From contig JAIXTZ010000364.1 in the NCBI GenBank assembly GCA_027483745.1, forward strand, positions 1 through 42,873: a DNA stretch of 42,873 bases, given 5' to 3'. Below, piece by piece: positions 1 to 9,647 of this stretch. Under the pieces are notes generated by a model. That model made no database searches. It was not told where the DNA came from and saw nothing but the letters and a program-made list of their open reading frames with translations. The position numbers and the translations under genes are program-made. Origin of the DNA: Lysobacteraceae bacterium. GTDB taxonomy: Bacteria > Pseudomonadota > Gammaproteobacteria > Xanthomonadales > Xanthomonadaceae. How positions within the stretch are numbered: position 1 is the first letter of the stretch; each line of letters starts with the position of its first letter.

Positions 1-1344
1 AAGGGCGATGTCGCGGGGCTCGGCATGGCCGGTGCGATGAATCCCAAGCTGCAAGCGCGCTTGGATGCCCTGAAGCTCGCGGATTTCGGCTTCGCCGCGT
101 TGCCCGTCGCGTTCTGGGACCTGTTCGGCGTGAACGGCCATCCGCTGCGCACGACGGTGAGCGAGATCGGCCCGACCCTCCTCTCGCGGATCCTCGAGTT
201 GTCCGAAGCGCAGGGGGGCGTGCTCGACATTGCCTTCGCCCTCGCGGATGCCGAAGGGCTGCTGCTGCTCGATATGGACGACCTGCGTGCCGTGCTGGGC
301 TTCATCGGCGAGAACCGCGACGTCGTTTCGAAGACCTATGGCCTCGTCTCGTCGCAGAGCCTGGCGGCATTGCAGCGCGCGCTGCTGAAGTTCGAGCAGG
401 AGGGCGCACGCAGCCTGCTCGGCGAACCGGCGCTCCAGCTCGGCGACCTGATGCGCACCGCGGCGGACGGCCGCGGCACGGTGAACGTCATCGCCGCCGA
501 GACGCTGGTGTTGAAGCCGCGCCTGTACGCGAGCTTCCTGCTGTGGCTGCTCTCCGAGCTGTTCGAAACCCTTCCCGAGGTGGGGGATCTCGACAAGCCG
601 AAGCTGGTGTTCGTGTTCGACGAGGCCCACCTGCTGTTCGCCGACTGTCCGCCTTCGCTGCAGCAGCGCATCGAGCAAGTCGTGCGCCTGATCCGCTCGA
701 AGGGCGTCGGCGTGTACTTCTGCACGCAGAGCCCTTCCGACATCCCCGACGTCGTGCTGGCCCAGCTCGGCCATCGCGTCCAGCACGCGCTGCGCGCCTT
801 CACCCCGCGCGACCAGAAAGCCGTGCGCGTCGCCGCCGAGACCTTCGTGCCCAACCCGGCCCTCGATACCGCCCGCGCGATCTCGGAGCTCGGCGTCGGC
901 GAGGCCCTCGTCTCGACGCTGCAGGGCGGCGGCCAGCCGTCGATGGTCGAGCGCACCCTGATGGCGCCGCCCGGCTGCCGGCTCGGTGCGATCACCGCGG
1001 ACGAACGCGCGGCCCTGCGTGCGCAGAGCGGACTGGCGGGCAAGTACGACGCACCGCTGGATCGCGATTCCGCCGCGGAAATGCTCGAACGTCGCGCCGC
1101 CCCGGCGGCAGCGGAGCCGGGTCGTGACACTGACGCTCCCTCGCCGGCACCAACACGCGGCAAGGCCGGCACCGCGACCGAGGCCAAACCCAGCAGCCGC
1201 CTCAACGATTTCCTCTGGGGCACGGGCCGTCGGCAGGGCGCCGTCGAAGCCATGACGAAATCCGCAGCACGCACGGTCGGCAACCAGCTGGGCCGCTCGC
1301 TGCTGCGCGGCCTGCTTGGCGGATTGCTCGGCGGACGTCGATGA
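1..1344 (+). CDS. HerA-like ATPase, DUF853 family (5' end missing)
   Basis: The reading frame is open from the first base, and residues before the first in-frame ATG (base 25) read like family sequence (KGDVAGLG), so this is the C-terminal part of a longer protein. The visible part is the helicase HerA-like C-terminal region of the DUF853 (YjgR-type) family. It has a Walker B strand KLVFVFDEAHLLF near base 600, and the following VRLIRSKGVGVYFCTQSPSDIPDVVL block is typical of the family. The Walker A loop would lie upstream of the window. The tail ends in a basic, Gly/Leu-rich segment ([14 protein letters not shown]), also common in these proteins. The family is a predicted cytoplasmic hexameric ATPase of uncertain substrate. 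The stop overlaps the start of the next gene (ATGA), suggesting translational coupling. Confidence 0.85.
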   Translation, partial: KGDVAGLGMAGAMNPKLQARLDALKLADFGFAALPVAFWDLFGVNGHPLRTTVSEIGPTLLSRILELSEAQGGVLDIAFALADAEGLLLLDMDDLRAVLGFIGENRDVVSKTYGLVSSQSLAALQRALLKFEQEGARSLLGEPALQLGDLMRTAADGRGTVNVIAAETLVLKPRLYASFLLWLLSELFETLPEVGDLDKPKLVFVFDEAHLLFADCPPSLQQRIEQVVRLIRSKGVGVYFCTQSPSDIPDVVLAQLGHRVQHALRAFTPRDQKAVRVAAETFVPNPALDTARAISELGVGEALVSTLQGGGQPSMVERTLMAPPGCRLGAITADERAALRAQSGLAGKYDAPLDRDSAAEMLERRAAPAAAEPGRDTDAPSPAPTRGKAGTATEAKPSSRLNDFLWGTGRRQGAVEAMTKSAARTVGNQLGRSLLRGLLGGLLGGRR

Positions 1345-2474
1345 ATCCCGATTGGCGCACGCGCGGCCAAGTGCACGATCGGGGCATTGCCGACCAGCCG
1401 CCCTACTGGCGGGATGCCGGGCACGTCATCCGCTACCCCTGGCTGGGAAGCAACGGCATGGCCATCGGCGTGCTGTCGATCATCGCCAGCGTGCAGATCG
1501 TGCCGCTCCTCGGCGCTTTCGCCACGCTCTTCCTCCTGCTCGCCGTGCCCAAGCACGGGCTGGAAGTGCTGCGCGATTCCGCCCATGGTCACCGCGAACC
1601 GCCGCGCTTCGGCTTCGATGTCGGTGACCGCGCCGTGTTCGCGTTCCTGGCCCTGCTCCTCGCCTTCGCCGTCGTGCATCTCGCGCTGACGATCTTCGTA
1701 CCCGGCCCCTGGCCCGCCGCGTGGCGGCTGCTGATGGCGACCGTGCTGCCTTTGATCGCGATGTCCCTGGCTATCGATGAACAGATCGGCCGCGCCATCA
1801 ATCCGGTGTTCTGGGCCGAGGTGCTGGCACGCGTCGGCCTGCCCTACCTCGGCGCCATCGCCCTCGTCTGGCTGGGGCTCGGGTTCGGCTTGCGAGGCGC
1901 CGGCTGGCTCGACCGCGTGCTGCCGCCGTTCTTCGGCGCGATGGTGTCGATGGCCCTCGCGCTGTGGTTGCTGTTCATGGCCGCGCACGTGTGCGGTCGA
2001 CTCGTGTTCCAGTACCGAGAGGCCCTGGGCTTCACTCCCTCGGGCCCCGAAGAGCCGGAGAAGCTCCGCTTCAGCCGCGACCATCGTCTCGAAGACCGCA
2101 TCACCGCGATGCTCGCCGAAGGCCAGGCCACCGAGGCGCGCAAGGCGCTCGAGGAGGAACTGCGCGAACGTGCGGTTTCAGCACCCTTGCATCGCCAGTA
2201 CCGCACCCTGTTGCGCGACGCCCGCGATACCCCTGCCCTACTCGCGCACGGCCGGCAATGGCTGCACCAGAAGGTCGTCGAGGGCGATGCGCGCGGCGCG
2301 CTGTCGCTGGTGCAGGAGTGCCTCGATCTCGATCCCAGCTTCACGCCGCTCGACGCGGCCGACTGGCCTCCGGTGATCGCCGCCGCCGAGCGCGCCGGCC
2401 TCCAGCGCCTCGTCGAGTCGGCACGCCGAGCACAGGCAGCACGCCCTTCGGCACAATCAAGCCCTTCTTCCTGA
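1341..2474 (+). CDS. Polytopic membrane protein with C-terminal helical (TPR-like) domain
   Basis: I do not recognise a named family. The 377-residue protein has about five hydrophobic segments in its first 220 residues: roughly 38-65, 98-120, 126-147, 164-185 and 193-220. These are followed by a soluble, charged, helix-rich C-terminal part (about 235-370) whose alanine/leucine pattern ([33 protein letters not shown]) resembles TPR hairpins. Its ATG overlaps the TGA of the DUF853 ATPase gene, so the two are probably coexpressed. The AbgT transporter gene starts 11 bases after its stop. A membrane partner or scaffold for the ATPase is a guess from position only. Confidence 0.7.
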   Translation: MNPDWRTRGQVHDRGIADQPPYWRDAGHVIRYPWLGSNGMAIGVLSIIASVQIVPLLGAFATLFLLLAVPKHGLEVLRDSAHGHREPPRFGFDVGDRAVFAFLALLLAFAVVHLALTIFVPGPWPAAWRLLMATVLPLIAMSLAIDEQIGRAINPVFWAEVLARVGLPYLGAIALVWLGLGFGLRGAGWLDRVLPPFFGAMVSMALALWLLFMAAHVCGRLVFQYREALGFTPSGPEEPEKLRFSRDHRLEDRITAMLAEGQATEARKALEEELRERAVSAPLHRQYRTLLRDARDTPALLAHGRQWLHQKVVEGDARGALSLVQECLDLDPSFTPLDAADWPPVIAAAERAGLQRLVESARRAQAARPSAQSSPSS

Positions 2475-2485
2475 GCTCCCCGCCG

Positions 2486-4042
2486 ATGTCCGCCTCCGAC
2501 GCCCTTCCCGCCGCGGCGCCGCGCACTGCCGTCGACCGCTTCCTCGCCATCGTCGAGCGCGCCGGCAACCTGCTGCCGCACCCGGCGACGCTGTTCTTCC
2601 TGCTCACCGTCTTCGTGGTGATCGCCAGTGCGATCGCCGCGCAGTTCGACTTGAGCGTCGCCCACCCGAAGACCGGCGAGCCGGTGGTGCCCGTCAACCT
2701 GCTCAGCGTGGACGGCTTGCAGCGGATCATGGGCGGCCTGGTCACGAACTTCACGAGCTTCGCCCCGCTCGGCACCGTGCTCGTGGCGCTGATCGGTATC
2801 GGCGTGGCCGAGCACAGCGGCTTCATCGGCGCCTGCCTGCGCATCGTCGTGCTCAATGCGCCGCGCTTCCTGCTCACGCCGATCGTGGTGTTCGCGGGCG
2901 TCATGTCGAACATGGCCAGCGAAATCGGCTACGTGCTGCTGGTGCCGCTGGCCGGCCTGCTCTACGTCGCCGCCGGTCGCCACCCCATCCTCGGCATCGC
3001 CGCGGCCTTTGCCGGCGTCTCCGGCGGCTATTCGGCCAACCTGCTCCTCGGCACCATCGACCCGCTGCTCTCCGGCCTGTCGCAGGAGGCGGCGCGCATC
3101 GTCGACCCGACGTATTCCGTGAGCCCTGCGGCCAATCTGTTCTTCATGCAGATCTCGACGCCGGTGATCACCCTGCTCGGCTGGTTCGTCACCGAGAAGG
3201 TCGTGGCCCGCCGCTTCCCCGACGGCGCCTATGGCAAAGGCGATGAGAAAATCGAACCGCTGTCCGCCGCCGAGAAGCGCGGCCTCGTCTACGCCGGCAT
3301 CGCCACGCTCGTCTTGACCGCCCTCGTGCTGCTGGCCACCGTGCCGGCCGACGGCGCCCTGCGCATCGCTGGCGAGCCCGACCTGCTGAAGGCCCTCTCG
3401 CCCTTCCTGCACGGCATCGTCGCGCTGATCTTCCTCGGCGGCGCCCTGATCGGCATCGCCTACGGCGTCGGCGCCGGCACCATCAAGAGCGACAACGACG
3501 TCATCAAGGGCATGTCGGCCTCGATGGGCACGCTGGCGAGCTACCTCGTGCTGGTGTTCTTCGCCGCGCAGTTCGTGGCGCTGTTCAACTGGACCCAGCT
3601 CGGGCTGATCTTCGCCGTGGAAGGCGCGGAGCTGCTCAAGGCGCTGGGCCTGCCGAAGATCCCGCTGCTGATCGGCTTCATCCTGCTCACCGCCACGGTC
3701 AATCTCGCCATGGGTTCGGCCTCGGCCAAATGGGCTCTGATGGCGCCGGTGTTCGTGCCGATGTTCATGCTGCTCGGCTATTCGCCGGAAGTGACGCAGA
3801 CGGCGTATCGCGTCGGCGACTCTGTCACCAACATCATCTCGCCGATGATGAGCTACTTCGCGCTGATCATCGCTTTCCTGCAGCGCTACGAGCCCAAGGC
3901 CGGCATCGGCACCGTGGTCGCCACGATGATCCCCTACTCGATCACCTTCCTGATCGGCTGGTCGGCGCTGTTCGCGCTGTGGATCTTCATGGGCTGGCCG
4001 CTGGGCCCGGGCGCCGCGCTGACGTACACGCCGGCGGGCTGA
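2486..4042 (+). CDS. AbgT family transporter (p-aminobenzoyl-glutamate transporter type)
   Basis: This 518-residue integral membrane protein matches the usual size of the AbgT family (YdaH/MtrF/AbgT). It begins with the family-typical stretch [20 protein letters not shown]. Other family signatures are [18 protein letters not shown], the [19 protein letters not shown] loop and [16 protein letters not shown] near the C-terminus. AbgT proteins import p-aminobenzoyl-glutamate, a folate breakdown product. Some homologues (YdaH, MtrF) have been reported to export sulfonamides and p-aminobenzoate, so direction cannot be fixed from sequence. The start at 2486 was chosen because the frame is open further upstream but only inside the preceding gene, and because homology begins just after this ATG. 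It lies 11 bases after the previous stop and 22 bases before greB. Confidence 0.92.
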   Translation: MSASDALPAAAPRTAVDRFLAIVERAGNLLPHPATLFFLLTVFVVIASAIAAQFDLSVAHPKTGEPVVPVNLLSVDGLQRIMGGLVTNFTSFAPLGTVLVALIGIGVAEHSGFIGACLRIVVLNAPRFLLTPIVVFAGVMSNMASEIGYVLLVPLAGLLYVAAGRHPILGIAAAFAGVSGGYSANLLLGTIDPLLSGLSQEAARIVDPTYSVSPAANLFFMQISTPVITLLGWFVTEKVVARRFPDGAYGKGDEKIEPLSAAEKRGLVYAGIATLVLTALVLLATVPADGALRIAGEPDLLKALSPFLHGIVALIFLGGALIGIAYGVGAGTIKSDNDVIKGMSASMGTLASYLVLVFFAAQFVALFNWTQLGLIFAVEGAELLKALGLPKIPLLIGFILLTATVNLAMGSASAKWALMAPVFVPMFMLLGYSPEVTQTAYRVGDSVTNIISPMMSYFALIIAFLQRYEPKAGIGTVVATMIPYSITFLIGWSALFALWIFMGWPLGPGAALTYTPAG

Positions 4043-4064
4043 GCCACCTTCCACGCATCGCCCG

Positions 4065-4568
4065 ATGCCGCGCTGGCGTCCACCGCAGGGGCCCTCAACC
4101 GCGCTGATCACGCGCGAGGGCTTCGAGCGCCTGAAAGCCGAGCTGGACGACCTCTGGCGCGTCCGCCGGCCGGAGGTCGTGAAGGCCCTGGCCGCCGCCG
4201 CGGCCGAAGGCGACCGCTCGGAGAACGCCGAGTACACGTACCGCAAGAAACAACTCGGCGAGATCGACCGACGGGTGCGTTACCTGTCGAAGCGCATCGA
4301 GGGTCTCAAGGTCGTCGAAGGCCGGCCCGCCGATCCGTCCGCCGTGTTCTTCGGCGCGTGGCTGACGGTGGAACGCGAGGACAACGGCGTGGAAAGCACC
4401 TACCGCATCGTCGGCCCGGACGAGATCGATGCGGCCAAGGGCTGGATCAGCATCGATTCCCCGCTGGCGCGGGCCGCGCTGAAGAAGCGCATCGACGACG
4501 AGTTCGAAGCGGCGCTGCCGGCGGGCCCCACGCGCTTCATCGTCGTCGACGTGCGTTACGCCCCCTGA
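4065..4568 (+). CDS. greB: Transcription elongation factor GreB
   Basis: This 167-residue protein is a full-length GreB. It opens with the GreB-type MPRWRPP...ALITREGF sequence, followed by the N-terminal coiled coil. The acidic tip motif [15 protein letters not shown] contains the Asp/Glu residues that reach into the RNA polymerase secondary channel. The C-terminal FKBP-like domain includes the block with IVGPDEID and [13 protein letters not shown]. The factor stimulates transcript cleavage in backtracked polymerase. It lies 22 bases after the transporter gene on the same strand. Its stop is one base from the stop of the convergent mshQ gene, leaving no room for a separate terminator between them. 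Confidence 0.95.
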   Translation: MPRWRPPQGPSTALITREGFERLKAELDDLWRVRRPEVVKALAAAAAEGDRSENAEYTYRKKQLGEIDRRVRYLSKRIEGLKVVEGRPADPSAVFFGAWLTVEREDNGVESTYRIVGPDEIDAAKGWISIDSPLARAALKKRIDDEFEAALPAGPTRFIVVDVRYAP

Positions 4569-4569
4569 G

Positions 4570-7500
4570 TCAGTAGACCTCGCGTTCGTGGATGGCGCGG
4601 CGGTCCCCCTGGAAGACGCCGAAGCCGACGCGCGCCGTCGGAGCGACGTTGCCCGTCCCGCGCCAGTTGAACTGCAGCCAAGCCGGGACATTGGGGGTGA
4701 GATCGAGGATGCCGACGTTGCCCGCGCCGGGGGCGCGCAGCCAGAGCCGGTAGTCGCCCCCTGCGGGGGTCACCGTGTAGCGACGATCGACCGCGCCCGC
4801 GACGCTGCACCCCTGTCCGCTGGCCCCCGGGCTGCCCGTGTCCTGCACGCAGGTCTCCGCAGGCAGCAGCGTGTCACCGGCATTCGCATCGGCCAGCGCC
4901 TGCATCGTCACCCCGGTGCAGACATCGTCCGTGTTCGCGACGAAGGTCGTTCCGTTGAAGAACTCGGCGCGCATCGGCACGCGCAGGTCGATCACCTCCG
5001 GGCCGAAGGCATTGGTGACCGCGATGCGGCCCCAGCGCAATTGCCACGACTGCCCGCCGGCATCGAGGGTGCCGGTGATGCCCACCACGCTGAACGCGTC
5101 GCACGTACCGTTGTTGTCTGGGTCATGGCAACGACCGTCGCTGTCGGTCAAGTCGACGGCCGGCACCGCCATCGTGACCTGCGGCGCGAACGGCGCGCCG
5201 AACGTAGCCGGCTTCGCATACGTCAAGCGATCCAGCGAGGTCACATCGGAGGGGCGCAGGAGGCCGCTGCCATCGAACGGCGACGCGCTGATGTCGACGG
5301 GGGCATACGGCGCTCCGGTCGTCGTCCTCGTCAACGCGACGGCCGGTGCTGGGGTGTGCGTGTACGTGCGTCCAGGGAGCGTCCCGGCCAGCTTCCAGAA
5401 TCGCCCCGCCGCTGTGGAACCCACGTTCACGTAGTTCAGCGTCGTGCTGCCCTGCGCGTTCAGCGCCGTGACGCTGAGCTGCGGCGGTGTCGCGAAACCG
5501 AACTCCTGCCCGGCATACCCGAATCGCCCGGCAGCACAGCTCGGCGCGAACGCCGGCACCACGCCCGGGGCCGCCGCCACGTCCAGCCGCCGCGGGACGA
5601 ATCGGCCGACGCGCGGGAGCACCGCAGCCGCCGGGCGGCTCAAGTCTCCGGCGCCGAGGTAGTCGTTATCCACGAGATGGGCGGCAAGGCCAATGATGCC
5701 GACTTCGTCCCAGCGCCAGTTGCCCGTCAGCACGCCGCTGCTGGCCGCGCCGAAGCTTCCGACGGGCGCAGGATTGTTGCCACCGGCGGGCGCGACCAAG
5801 GTCGAGCGCAGCTGCACGGCCTCGCCGGGCGGGCTGATCTCGCGGCCGAAGTTCGGCGTCACCGCGCCGTTGACGTTGCGCGCCGTGACGCGGGTGGCGA
5901 AGTTCTGCGCCGCCACGGTGAACACACCGCCGCTGGCATCGGCGGCGGCAGGATTCGCCGGGCTGGTGATCTCGAGATGCAGGATCGGGCGCGCCACGAA
6001 ATCGTCCTGCCCGTTCATCACCAGCCCGGCATCGCTGTTCGCCGCGGAACCGGTGTAGCGTGCGAACAGGCGGAGAGCACCGGCATCGGCGTACTGCACC
6101 GAGATGCTGGCGCGTCCATTCGCGTCGAAGGCCAGCGGTAGCGCCGTGGTCGGCGAGCCCCCCGTCGCCACCGCCGTGCCGTTCACACGCACCGCCGAGG
6201 TGCCGGTGGTCGGGTTCTGGTAGGCCGAACCGAAAGCGATGCTCCGCGTGACGTTGGCGAAGCCCGGGACGCAAGCCTGCGTGCCCGGATCGCGGCCGAC
6301 GGCCGAGAGGGTCATCGTCTGCGGCGTGTCGGCATCGTGGTTGGGCACGTCGAAGCTGAAACCGGAATCGGCGAAATTCAGGGTGCAGTCCGGTCGCTGC
6401 GTGCCGCCCACGAAACAGCGGTCCGGGGTGAATGGCCGGCGCGGCGGGTTGCTCGCCGTTACCGCCAAGCTCACGTCGCCCGCCGTCGTTCGGCGGAGCT
6501 GAAGGGTCTGCCCGCTGGTGATCGTCTGCGTGTCACCGCCCACCCAGCCCGACGGGGAGAGCGTGACCTGCAGCGGCCCGCTGACTTCCTGCGTGCAGTC
6601 GGCGTCGCGACAGGCCACGATGCGGATGCTCTCCGGACCGCAGGTGAGGCCCTGCCCGTCGTGGAAAAAGCGGTAGTGATCGACCTCAATGATCTGGTTC
6701 ACGCGCGTCGCGCAGACCTGCAGGTTGTCGATCTCGTGGATGTTGGTGGAACCGCCGGTCGATCCCGTCAGCGACAGGCGGAAGTTCGTCGGCACCGCGG
6801 CCTGAGCCGGGTTCGCCGTGAAGATGTTGAAGGGCGCGATCAGGGAGGTGAACGCGCCGGTGCTGGTCGTACGCCGCTCAACGCTCACCTGCGCGCCCGC
6901 CCCGCTGCCCGCACGGCTGTCCACCGTGATGCGATAGCGATGGTTGGGTCCCGCGACGTTGCCCGAGATGTCGATGCCGGGCGAGAGGGTCGCGGTTCCG
7001 GCGACGTACGGGTACCCCGCCGTGCCGCTACCCGAGCCTCGCAGCGCCACCGCATCCGGGCGCGAGCCGGGGCCGCCCACGCGCGATTCGCTCGGGTTGC
7101 TGAAATTGCCGAACTCGTCAAGGCCCACGCCCAGCCAGCCCCCGGCGAAGCCCGGCGTGACGCCATCGCGTTGGGCGTAGCCGAGCGAGCCGCCGAATCC
7201 GCCAGGAACGGGAGTAATCGCGGCATCGGACAACGTGAAGGCAACGCCGTCCGCGCCACTGCCGCCATACGCGAGGTAGTCGAACTCGAGCACGACGCGG
7301 TTGTCGGCACCGGGGAACAGTCGCAGCAACGAGGCGGCCGTCGACACGTTCCCGCTGGCATCGGTGAGGCGCAGGCGGTTGTTGACGATCCGCGGCTGGC
7401 CGAAACTGCCGCTGACGCTGCTGGTGGCCCAGTTGGCCGGGGCGAGCGCCGTGCCCGTGAACGTGTCGGAGAAACACGTGGGCGCGAGGGCCCGCAGTTC

Positions 7501-7992
7501 GACGAAATCGATCGCCCAGTTCTCGCCACTGTCGTTGGTGCCCCCCACCAGCAGGCGGACCGTCGTGGTGGCCGTGATCGCCGACGATGGCACGGTGTAG
7601 GTCCGGTCGAGCGTACCGCTGAGATCGTCGGTGAAGGTTTCCAGCACCGTCCACGGCCCGCCCGACGCCGGGCCGACCTGGACCTGCAGCGTGTCGGCGG
7701 TTTCCAGCGTCCCTAGGCTGCGAAGGCGCAGCGACAGCGACGCCACGTCGTAGGTGCCGAGATTGGCCGTGCGGGCAATGGCGGTGTTGTTCACCCGGAT
7801 CTGCACCTCGCCCCCCACACGGTTCGACGCGCCGATGCGGGTCCACTCGCTGGCGAAGGGGAGCACGCCGCTGTTCTCCCCCCAGTTGGTGGTCGAGAAA
7901 TCGTCGCGCCACGTGTCCTGGCCCCAGGCGGGGACCGTCGCAACGAGAGCGGCGAGGAGGGTGACGACGCGCAGCAGCATGCCCAGGGTCAT
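4570..7992 (-). CDS. mshQ: MSHA pilus protein MshQ, large exported protein with lectin-like domain and DUF6701 C-terminal module
   Basis: This 1140-residue exported protein is the last gene of the MSHA locus. A signal peptide (about 1-24, cleavage after AWG) is followed by a beta-rich region (26-170). Next comes a concanavalin A/L-type lectin-like region (about 173-428) with ADGVAFTLSDA near 247 and GVGLDEFGNFSNP near 288-300. The remainder, from the HYRFFHDGQGLTC block (about 439) to the end, matches the MshQ/DUF6701 architecture, including the typical ending in REVY. Cysteines are mostly paired, as expected for a periplasmic or surface protein. Its start overlaps the mshP stop (ATGA). A role as pilus-associated or tip adhesin is inferred from position, export and the lectin fold; no binding specificity can be read from the sequence. 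Confidence 0.85.
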   Translation of the reverse strand: MTLGMLLRVVTLLAALVATVPAWGQDTWRDDFSTTNWGENSGVLPFASEWTRIGASNRVGGEVQIRVNNTAIARTANLGTYDVASLSLRLRSLGTLETADTLQVQVGPASGGPWTVLETFTDDLSGTLDRTYTVPSSAITATTTVRLLVGGTNDSGENWAIDFVELRALAPTCFSDTFTGTALAPANWATSSVSGSFGQPRIVNNRLRLTDASGNVSTAASLLRLFPGADNRVVLEFDYLAYGGSGADGVAFTLSDAAITPVPGGFGGSLGYAQRDGVTPGFAGGWLGVGLDEFGNFSNPSESRVGGPGSRPDAVALRGSGSGTAGYPYVAGTATLSPGIDISGNVAGPNHRYRITVDSRAGSGAGAQVSVERRTTSTGAFTSLIAPFNIFTANPAQAAVPTNFRLSLTGSTGGSTNIHEIDNLQVCATRVNQIIEVDHYRFFHDGQGLTCGPESIRIVACRDADCTQEVSGPLQVTLSPSGWVGGDTQTITSGQTLQLRRTTAGDVSLAVTASNPPRRPFTPDRCFVGGTQRPDCTLNFADSGFSFDVPNHDADTPQTMTLSAVGRDPGTQACVPGFANVTRSIAFGSAYQNPTTGTSAVRVNGTAVATGGSPTTALPLAFDANGRASISVQYADAGALRLFARYTGSAANSDAGLVMNGQDDFVARPILHLEITSPANPAAADASGGVFTVAAQNFATRVTARNVNGAVTPNFGREISPPGEAVQLRSTLVAPAGGNNPAPVGSFGAASSGVLTGNWRWDEVGIIGLAAHLVDNDYLGAGDLSRPAAAVLPRVGRFVPRRLDVAAAPGVVPAFAPSCAAGRFGYAGQEFGFATPPQLSVTALNAQGSTTLNYVNVGSTAAGRFWKLAGTLPGRTYTHTPAPAVALTRTTTGAPYAPVDISASPFDGSGLLRPSDVTSLDRLTYAKPATFGAPFAPQVTMAVPAVDLTDSDGRCHDPDNNGTCDAFSVVGITGTLDAGGQSWQLRWGRIAVTNAFGPEVIDLRVPMRAEFFNGTTFVANTDDVCTGVTMQALADANAGDTLLPAETCVQDTGSPGASGQGCSVAGAVDRRYTVTPAGGDYRLWLRAPGAGNVGILDLTPNVPAWLQFNWRGTGNVAPTARVGFGVFQGDRRAIHEREVY

Positions 7993-8378
7993 TCGGCCAC
8001 CGTGGCGCGCACGCGCCGGGAAATGAACGTATTCGAAGCGAAACTGCCGCGCTGCGCCACCGCGGTCAGCGCGTAGATGCGGTAAGTGTCTGGCGCCTCA
8101 TCCACGTTCTCCGGCACGCAGCCCAGCGTGACGGTGAAGCCCTCGATCGCGACGCTGGGCGGCACGGCGGTGCAGCCGCCCGCGAGGCTGCGCGCAATCG
8201 CCACCTCGAGGCCACTTTGAGCGGCGAACAGGGCGCGGCTCGCATCGAGCGCCTGCACCGTGCTGCGGTTGCGGGCACTCAGCGTCAGCACCGCGGCCAG
8301 CACGATGAGCAGCGCGATCGCGATGACGAAGACCGCGGCGATGAGGCTGAAGCCTCGCTGGCGGTTCCGTGGGCTCAT
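7989..8378 (-). CDS. mshP: MSHA minor pilin-like protein MshP
   Basis: This 129-residue protein has a short basic leader and a class III prepilin cleavage site (RQRG|FSLIAAVFVIAIALL). The hydrophobic helix that follows extends to about residue 33. After the cleavage point the fifth mature residue is alanine, not the glutamate found in most pilins. This is the pattern of GspK/PilX-like proteins that cap the pilus tip. The soluble part has two cysteines (GGCTAVP, LGCVPEN) that could form a disulfide. Its place between mshO and mshQ, with ATGA overlaps at both ends, fits mshP. A predicted prepilin peptidase must be encoded elsewhere. Confidence 0.82.
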   Translation of the reverse strand: MSPRNRQRGFSLIAAVFVIAIALLIVLAAVLTLSARNRSTVQALDASRALFAAQSGLEVAIARSLAGGCTAVPPSVAIEGFTVTLGCVPENVDEAPDTYRIYALTAVAQRGSFASNTFISRRVRATVAE

Positions 8379-9184
8379 GGGAGATTCGGCAGGTGGACGG
8401 ATTTCAGCAGGCTCACCGACTCGCCCTCCCGGGTGATGGCCAAGGACAGCGCCGCCAACCCCTGGCGGCTCGCACTGCCGGTCTGGTAGCGGAAATCGCA
8501 GAAGCTCACGCCCTCGGCGAGCAGCGCCGAGCTGCCCGGCGCCGGCACCGCCATCGATACCGCGGGGGCGTAGCCGGCGTGGCGCCGCAGCTGGCCGTCG
8601 GAGGCGCAGCGGTACTGCACGGCCTGGTCGACCACGTACACACGCTGCGAGGGCGACGGAAAGGGAAATTGGAACGGCGCCGCGAGGTTGATCCGCTGGG
8701 CCGTGCTGCCGGCCCCGATCGTCGTGCGGTTGTCGCCCGCCCACGCGTTGGCCTGCGTGCCGCTGGCGGTGAGGTTGTAGATCACCACCCACTGGCCCGC
8801 CGTCGGCACCGCGGGCAGCGGCGCGAGGAGGTCGAACGACGCATCGGCCACGGCGAAATCGAGCACATCGCCCGAGCCTTCGGCGGTCGGCGTGGCGCGA
8901 GGGCGCGCACGGTACCGCCCCGCCATCGGCGCGATCAGCATTTCGATGGCTCGGCCGTCCGCGCTGGTGCGGATGCTGTTCGGCAGCGCGAGGCGCAGAT
9001 CGCGACTGATCCGCGCCATCGCTTGGTCGGCGGCGTCGGCCAGCCGTGCGCGCCGCTGCACGTCGGCGCTGGCGTCGATGGGCTGGCGGATCAAGGCCAC
9101 CGACACCGTCGCGAGGATGCCGACCAGCACGATCACGATGACCAGTTCGATCAGGCTGAATCCGGCGGCGTGGCGCGTCCGCAT
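8375..9184 (-). CDS. mshO: MSHA minor pilin-like protein MshO
   Basis: This 269-residue prepilin-like protein has the N-terminus MRTRHAAG|FSLIELVIVIVLVGILA, with glycine before the cut and glutamate at mature position 5. It is the largest minor pilin of the locus, as GspJ/PilW-like MshO proteins usually are. The soluble region contains the long beta-rich domain expected for this class and two cysteines near the C-terminus (QYRCASDG, VSFCDFRY). It starts one base after the mshD stop and overlaps mshP by ATGA. Likely role: part of the minor pilin complex that primes assembly or sits at the tip. Confidence 0.85.
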   Translation of the reverse strand: MRTRHAAGFSLIELVIVIVLVGILATVSVALIRQPIDASADVQRRARLADAADQAMARISRDLRLALPNSIRTSADGRAIEMLIAPMAGRYRARPRATPTAEGSGDVLDFAVADASFDLLAPLPAVPTAGQWVVIYNLTASGTQANAWAGDNRTTIGAGSTAQRINLAAPFQFPFPSPSQRVYVVDQAVQYRCASDGQLRRHAGYAPAVSMAVPAPGSSALLAEGVSFCDFRYQTGSASRQGLAALSLAITREGESVSLLKSVHLPNLP

Positions 9185-9185
9185 C

Positions 9186-9647
9186 TCAGTACTGCGCCTT
9201 CAGCGCGGCGAGACGCACGTCGAAATCCCCGTCGACATTCGTCACCTGCACCTCGACGCGCCGCGTGGTGGCACCGCCCACGACCGTCGGGTCGCCCACC
9301 TCCATCCGCACGCGGTAGCGCGAAAGTCCGGCGAGCGCGACGCCCGAAGAGTCCGTGGGCGACGAGGCTGAGTTGAGGCACTCGCCGTAGTCCGCGATGT
9401 CATCCCACAAGTCGCGGCTTGGTGCGCAGTTCGGGGGATCGCTTTCGGGGTCGGCGTACGCCTTCAGCATCGCTTCCTCGAGATAGCCCTCGGCGATATA
9501 CAGCGCCTGCGTTTGCAAGACCGGCGATGCACTGCCGCCGCCCAGCGTGGCCACCAGGCCCGCGATGGCGGCGAAAGCCACGCCGAGGATCACCAGCGTG
9601 ACGACCAGCTCCAGCAGGGTGAAGCCGCGCTCGCGTTCAACGCACAT
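9186..9647 (-). CDS. mshD: MSHA minor pilin-like protein MshD
   Basis: This is a 153-residue prepilin-like protein. The chosen start gives MCVERERG|FTLLELVVTLVILG, a short leader directly before the cleavage site. The frame stays open 27 codons further upstream but that stretch is not leader-like and would overlap mshC by over 90 bases. With this start the overlap with mshC is 11 bases. Mature residue 5 is glutamate. Two cysteines (NCAPSRD, GECLNSA) lie in the soluble domain. Position after mshC and before mshO matches mshD of the Vibrio locus. Confidence 0.84.
   Translation of the reverse strand: MCVERERGFTLLELVVTLVILGVAFAAIAGLVATLGGGSASPVLQTQALYIAEGYLEEAMLKAYADPESDPPNCAPSRDLWDDIADYGECLNSASSPTDSSGVALAGLSRYRVRMEVGDPTVVGGATTRRVEVQVTNVDGDFDVRLAALKAQY

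Noticed and set aside
336..2084. Long open frames antisense to the ATPase, AbgT, mshQ, mshG/mshE and metG genes
   Set aside because: They are low-complexity Arg/His/Ala-rich shadows of high-GC codons, with no domains and fully overlapped by clearly conserved genes.
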